64,000 nucleotides of DNA, from positions 62,001-126,000 of the forward strand of contig NZ_JAAFZB010000089.1 of the NCBI RefSeq assembly GCF_010692725.1, in the 5' to 3' direction. The position numbers were made by a program, and so were the translations under genes. This document shows, one piece after another, positions 62,104 through 64,000 of the stretch; the first letter of the stretch is position 1, and every line of letters begins with the position of its first letter. The stretch comes from Flavihumibacter soli. GTDB taxonomy: Bacteria; Bacteroidota; Bacteroidia; Sphingobacteriales; Sphingobacteriaceae. Under the pieces are notes generated by a model, which saw nothing but the letters and a program-made list of their open reading frames with translations, ran no database searches and had not been told where the DNA came from.

Positions 62104-63406
62104 AGCCTGGATATTCATCCTGATCGTATTATTCCTGGCTTCCTGCGGAGATAAAAAACATGTCGCCGGGGAAGAAAGTCACAGGTATACGTGTCCGATG
62201 CATCCCCAGATCGTGACGACCGAACCCGGTATCTGCCCGATTTGTAAGATGGACCTGGTTCCTATTTCCGGGCATGGCCAGGTTAGCGCCAGCGACAGTC
62301 TCAAATACCTGGTGAAACCTACGGATGAGCTGGTGCTGGCCTCCATTACTACAGTTAAGCCCCAGGCTGGTAAGCGTTTTGGCAGTGATACGATCAGGGG
62401 CGTGATCAATTACAATACAAACAACTGGAAAAGTATTTCGAGCCGTGTTAGCGGTCGCATTGAACGACTTTATGTGAAATATAATTACCAGGCTGTCAGC
62501 AAAGGTCAGAAGATCATGGACATCTACTCGCCGGACCTGGCTAATGCCCAGCAAGAGTTATTGTTCCTGAAGGAGAATGGTGAGCCTGCTCTGCTGGAAT
62601 CTGCTAAGAGGAAATTGCGCTTGCTTGGAATGTCTGATGGACAGATCAGCACCACGCTTCGCACAGGTAAAGTGGATTATACTGTCAGTATCTACAGCCC
62701 ATATGCAGGTTATCTTGCCGAACGTGCTTCTTCCCAAAATATCTCCACTTTGTCGTCTGCAGGCGGCACCATGATTACCAGCGAAGATGACATGTCTGGT
62801 AATGCAAGCGCTTCTGTAAATGCTGCACCTGGTTCTTCTGCTTCGCTGCCGGCTGTTAATAGTACCAGCGCACTATCGACGCGCGAAGGCGCGTATGTAA
62901 GTGCAGGTCAAAAATTATTTGACCTGGTCGATGCATCATCGGTTTGGGCCGAGTTCTTTTTGCGGCCCGAACAAATGGAACTGATCAGGAGGGGTACAGA
63001 GATCGAAGTAACGGGCTCAGAGGATACATCTCAAAAAACCAGAACACGTGTCAGCCTGGTCCAGCCATATTACAATGAGGGGAGCAATTTTACGGTAGCG
63101 AGAGCGCCACTAAGCAACCACCAACATAGCTGGCCTGTAGGGCAAATTGTAAATGTAATTAAGGCATCTGACGGAGTTGATGGCATATGGATTCCCCGGA
63201 AAGCCGTTGTTCAGCTTGGCAGCAGGTTCGTCCTGTTCGTCAGGATGGAGGGAGGCTTCGTGCCGGTGTGGGTTACGGTTGCAAAACGCATGGGCGACTG
63301 GGTCGATATACGCAATAGCGTTTCCCGCGATTCCGAGATAGCGGCCAATGCCTGGTTCCTCGTAGATTCTGAAAGTTTTATAAAAGCTGATTCCCTAAAG
63401 CAATGA
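62081..63406 (+). CDS. cusB: CusB-like efflux adaptor lipoprotein with heavy-metal-binding domain
   Basis: The 441-residue lipoprotein (FLASC) has a heavy-metal-binding domain at about 36-62, YTCPMHPQIVTTEPGICPIC with MDLVP after it. The membrane-fusion adaptor follows, with lipoyl-like and barrel-sandwich parts (YLVKPTDELVLASI, YNYQAVSKGQKIMDIYSPDL, FDLVDASSVWAEFFLRPEQME). It joins the pump and channel and may pass metal to it. It overlaps cusC by 23 bp and the second adaptor by 4 bp. Confidence 0.93.
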   Translation: MKRALKDKAWIFILIVLFLASCGDKKHVAGEESHRYTCPMHPQIVTTEPGICPICKMDLVPISGHGQVSASDSLKYLVKPTDELVLASITTVKPQAGKRFGSDTIRGVINYNTNNWKSISSRVSGRIERLYVKYNYQAVSKGQKIMDIYSPDLANAQQELLFLKENGEPALLESAKRKLRLLGMSDGQISTTLRTGKVDYTVSIYSPYAGYLAERASSQNISTLSSAGGTMITSEDDMSGNASASVNAAPGSSASLPAVNSTSALSTREGAYVSAGQKLFDLVDASSVWAEFFLRPEQMELIRRGTEIEVTGSEDTSQKTRTRVSLVQPYYNEGSNFTVARAPLSNHQHSWPVGQIVNVIKASDGVDGIWIPRKAVVQLGSRFVLFVRMEGGFVPVWVTVAKRMGDWVDIRNSVSRDSEIAANAWFLVDSESFIKADSLKQ

Positions 63407-64000
63407 AAAGATCACTTCAACTATTAGCAGTTATCCTGCTCTGTATGACCGTTTTGGTATCCTGCAGCAATGAGAAAAAAAGTTTGGAGATGTGCAGCAC
63501 AAAATACACTTGCCCGATGCATCCCCAGATCATACAGGACGCAGCAGGAACCTGCCCGATCTGTCAAATGGACCTTGTTCCGCTGAACCAGGCAGGTAAT
63601 GCGACTGAACTGATGCTGAACGCGAGCCAGATCCAGTTGGCCAATGTGCAGACTATGAAGGTTGGTACCGGAACTTTCGGCACTTCAAAAGTTCTGAATG
63701 CAAGGTTGCTGAGCAATCCTGAGAAGAGCGAAGCAATAACGGCTAAATTTCCCGGCAGGATAGAAAAGCTTTATGCCAATGAAACCGGCAGGCTGTTAAG
63801 CGCGGGGACGCCCCTTTATCGAATCTATAGTGAGGAACTGCTTACTCTCCAGCAGGATTATATGCTGCAGGTAAAACAGGTGGAAGCCTTCCCCCAGGAA
63901 TCGCTCTATCAAAACATGCGGGAAGCAGCACGTAAAAAATTAATTCTTTACGGCTATTCTGATGCACAGGTCAAAGCTCTGGAAAAAAGTAAAAATAATT
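63403..64000 (+). CDS. Second CusB-like efflux adaptor lipoprotein, truncated at the window end
   Basis: The start overlaps the previous stop as ATGA. The visible 199 residues have a lipoprotein signal (VLVSC, Cys 21), a metal-binding domain (YTCPMHPQIIQDAAGTCPIC) and the first part of an adaptor (LMLNASQIQLANVQTMKVG, KFPGRIEKLYANETGRLLSAG). It is a paralogue of the adaptor just upstream with only moderate similarity, so it is not a fresh tandem copy. The rest lies outside the window. Confidence 0.92.
   Translation, partial: MKRSLQLLAVILLCMTVLVSCSNEKKSLEMCSTKYTCPMHPQIIQDAAGTCPICQMDLVPLNQAGNATELMLNASQIQLANVQTMKVGTGTFGTSKVLNARLLSNPEKSEAITAKFPGRIEKLYANETGRLLSAGTPLYRIYSEELLTLQQDYMLQVKQVEAFPQESLYQNMREAARKKLILYGYSDAQVKALEKSKNN

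Overview
This window is a piece of chromosome from a member of the Bacteroidota, most likely a Sphingobacteriaceae-type organism (Pedobacter/Mucilaginibacter relatives). The evidence is a SusC/SusD pair, two proteins with type IX secretion (T9SS) C-terminal sorting domains, many Cys-lipoproteins, few Shine-Dalgarno sequences, and repeated TAnnTTTG promoter -7 boxes just upstream of genes. No rRNA, tRNA, CRISPR array, prophage or intact insertion sequence was seen. Most of the window is core or housekeeping chromosome, with a few accessory loci.

Layout. (1) 1-6511: the end of a susC gene, susD, a secreted calcineurin-like phosphoesterase, a glycerophosphodiesterase lipoprotein, a GlpT-type glycerol-3-phosphate antiporter and an SGNH hydrolase, all co-directional. 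This reads as a phosphodiester/phospholipid-headgroup scavenging locus. (2) 6604-15735: enoyl-CoA hydratase family, cytosolic phosphoesterase, lipid kinase, MerR regulator, alaS, a TlpA-like lipoprotein, an OmpR-type response regulator without adjacent kinase, and an RluA-type pseudouridine synthase. (3) 15908-25944: a large secreted glycoside-hydrolase-like protein with malectin and T9SS domains, an SDR-DUF2867 protein, an arginine group (arginine decarboxylase, divergent arginase, argS) and a 3-hydroxyacyl-CoA dehydrogenase. (4) 26144-28623: a LexA/CI-like S24 repressor divergent from a degenerate GIY-YIG protein across a 46-bp imperfect palindrome, then msrB and a fasciclin protein. (5) 28862-39609: a protease-propeller-barrel outer-membrane protein, PBP1A, PPK2, a T9SS subtilase with Glu at the Asp position, and an M57 lipoprotein. 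(6) 40254-50620: omega-amidase with methionine aminotransferase, a queuosine-precursor transporter, an EreA/ChaN-like lipoprotein, a nucleoid-associated protein, a CheB-CheR-PAS-histidine kinase fusion, an intradiol-dioxygenase-like lipoprotein and HPF. (7) 50824-56856: NfeD with slipin, an S9 peptidase and a YgiD-type dioxygenase. (8) 57051-64000: a Cus-type metal efflux operon with HYC_CC_PP protein, a CusA in two overlapping reading frames, CusC, and two tandem CusB adaptors; the second adaptor runs off the window.

The least explained features are: the split cusA, whose second frame has its own GGAGG ribosome-binding site; the palindromic operator of the S24 repressor; and two families of in-phase short repeats in intergenic DNA, with 11-bp and 7-bp periods. 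In three genes (12947, 15016, 57051) the longest open frame begins with a TTG that is really the end of a -7 promoter box, so shorter starts are given here.
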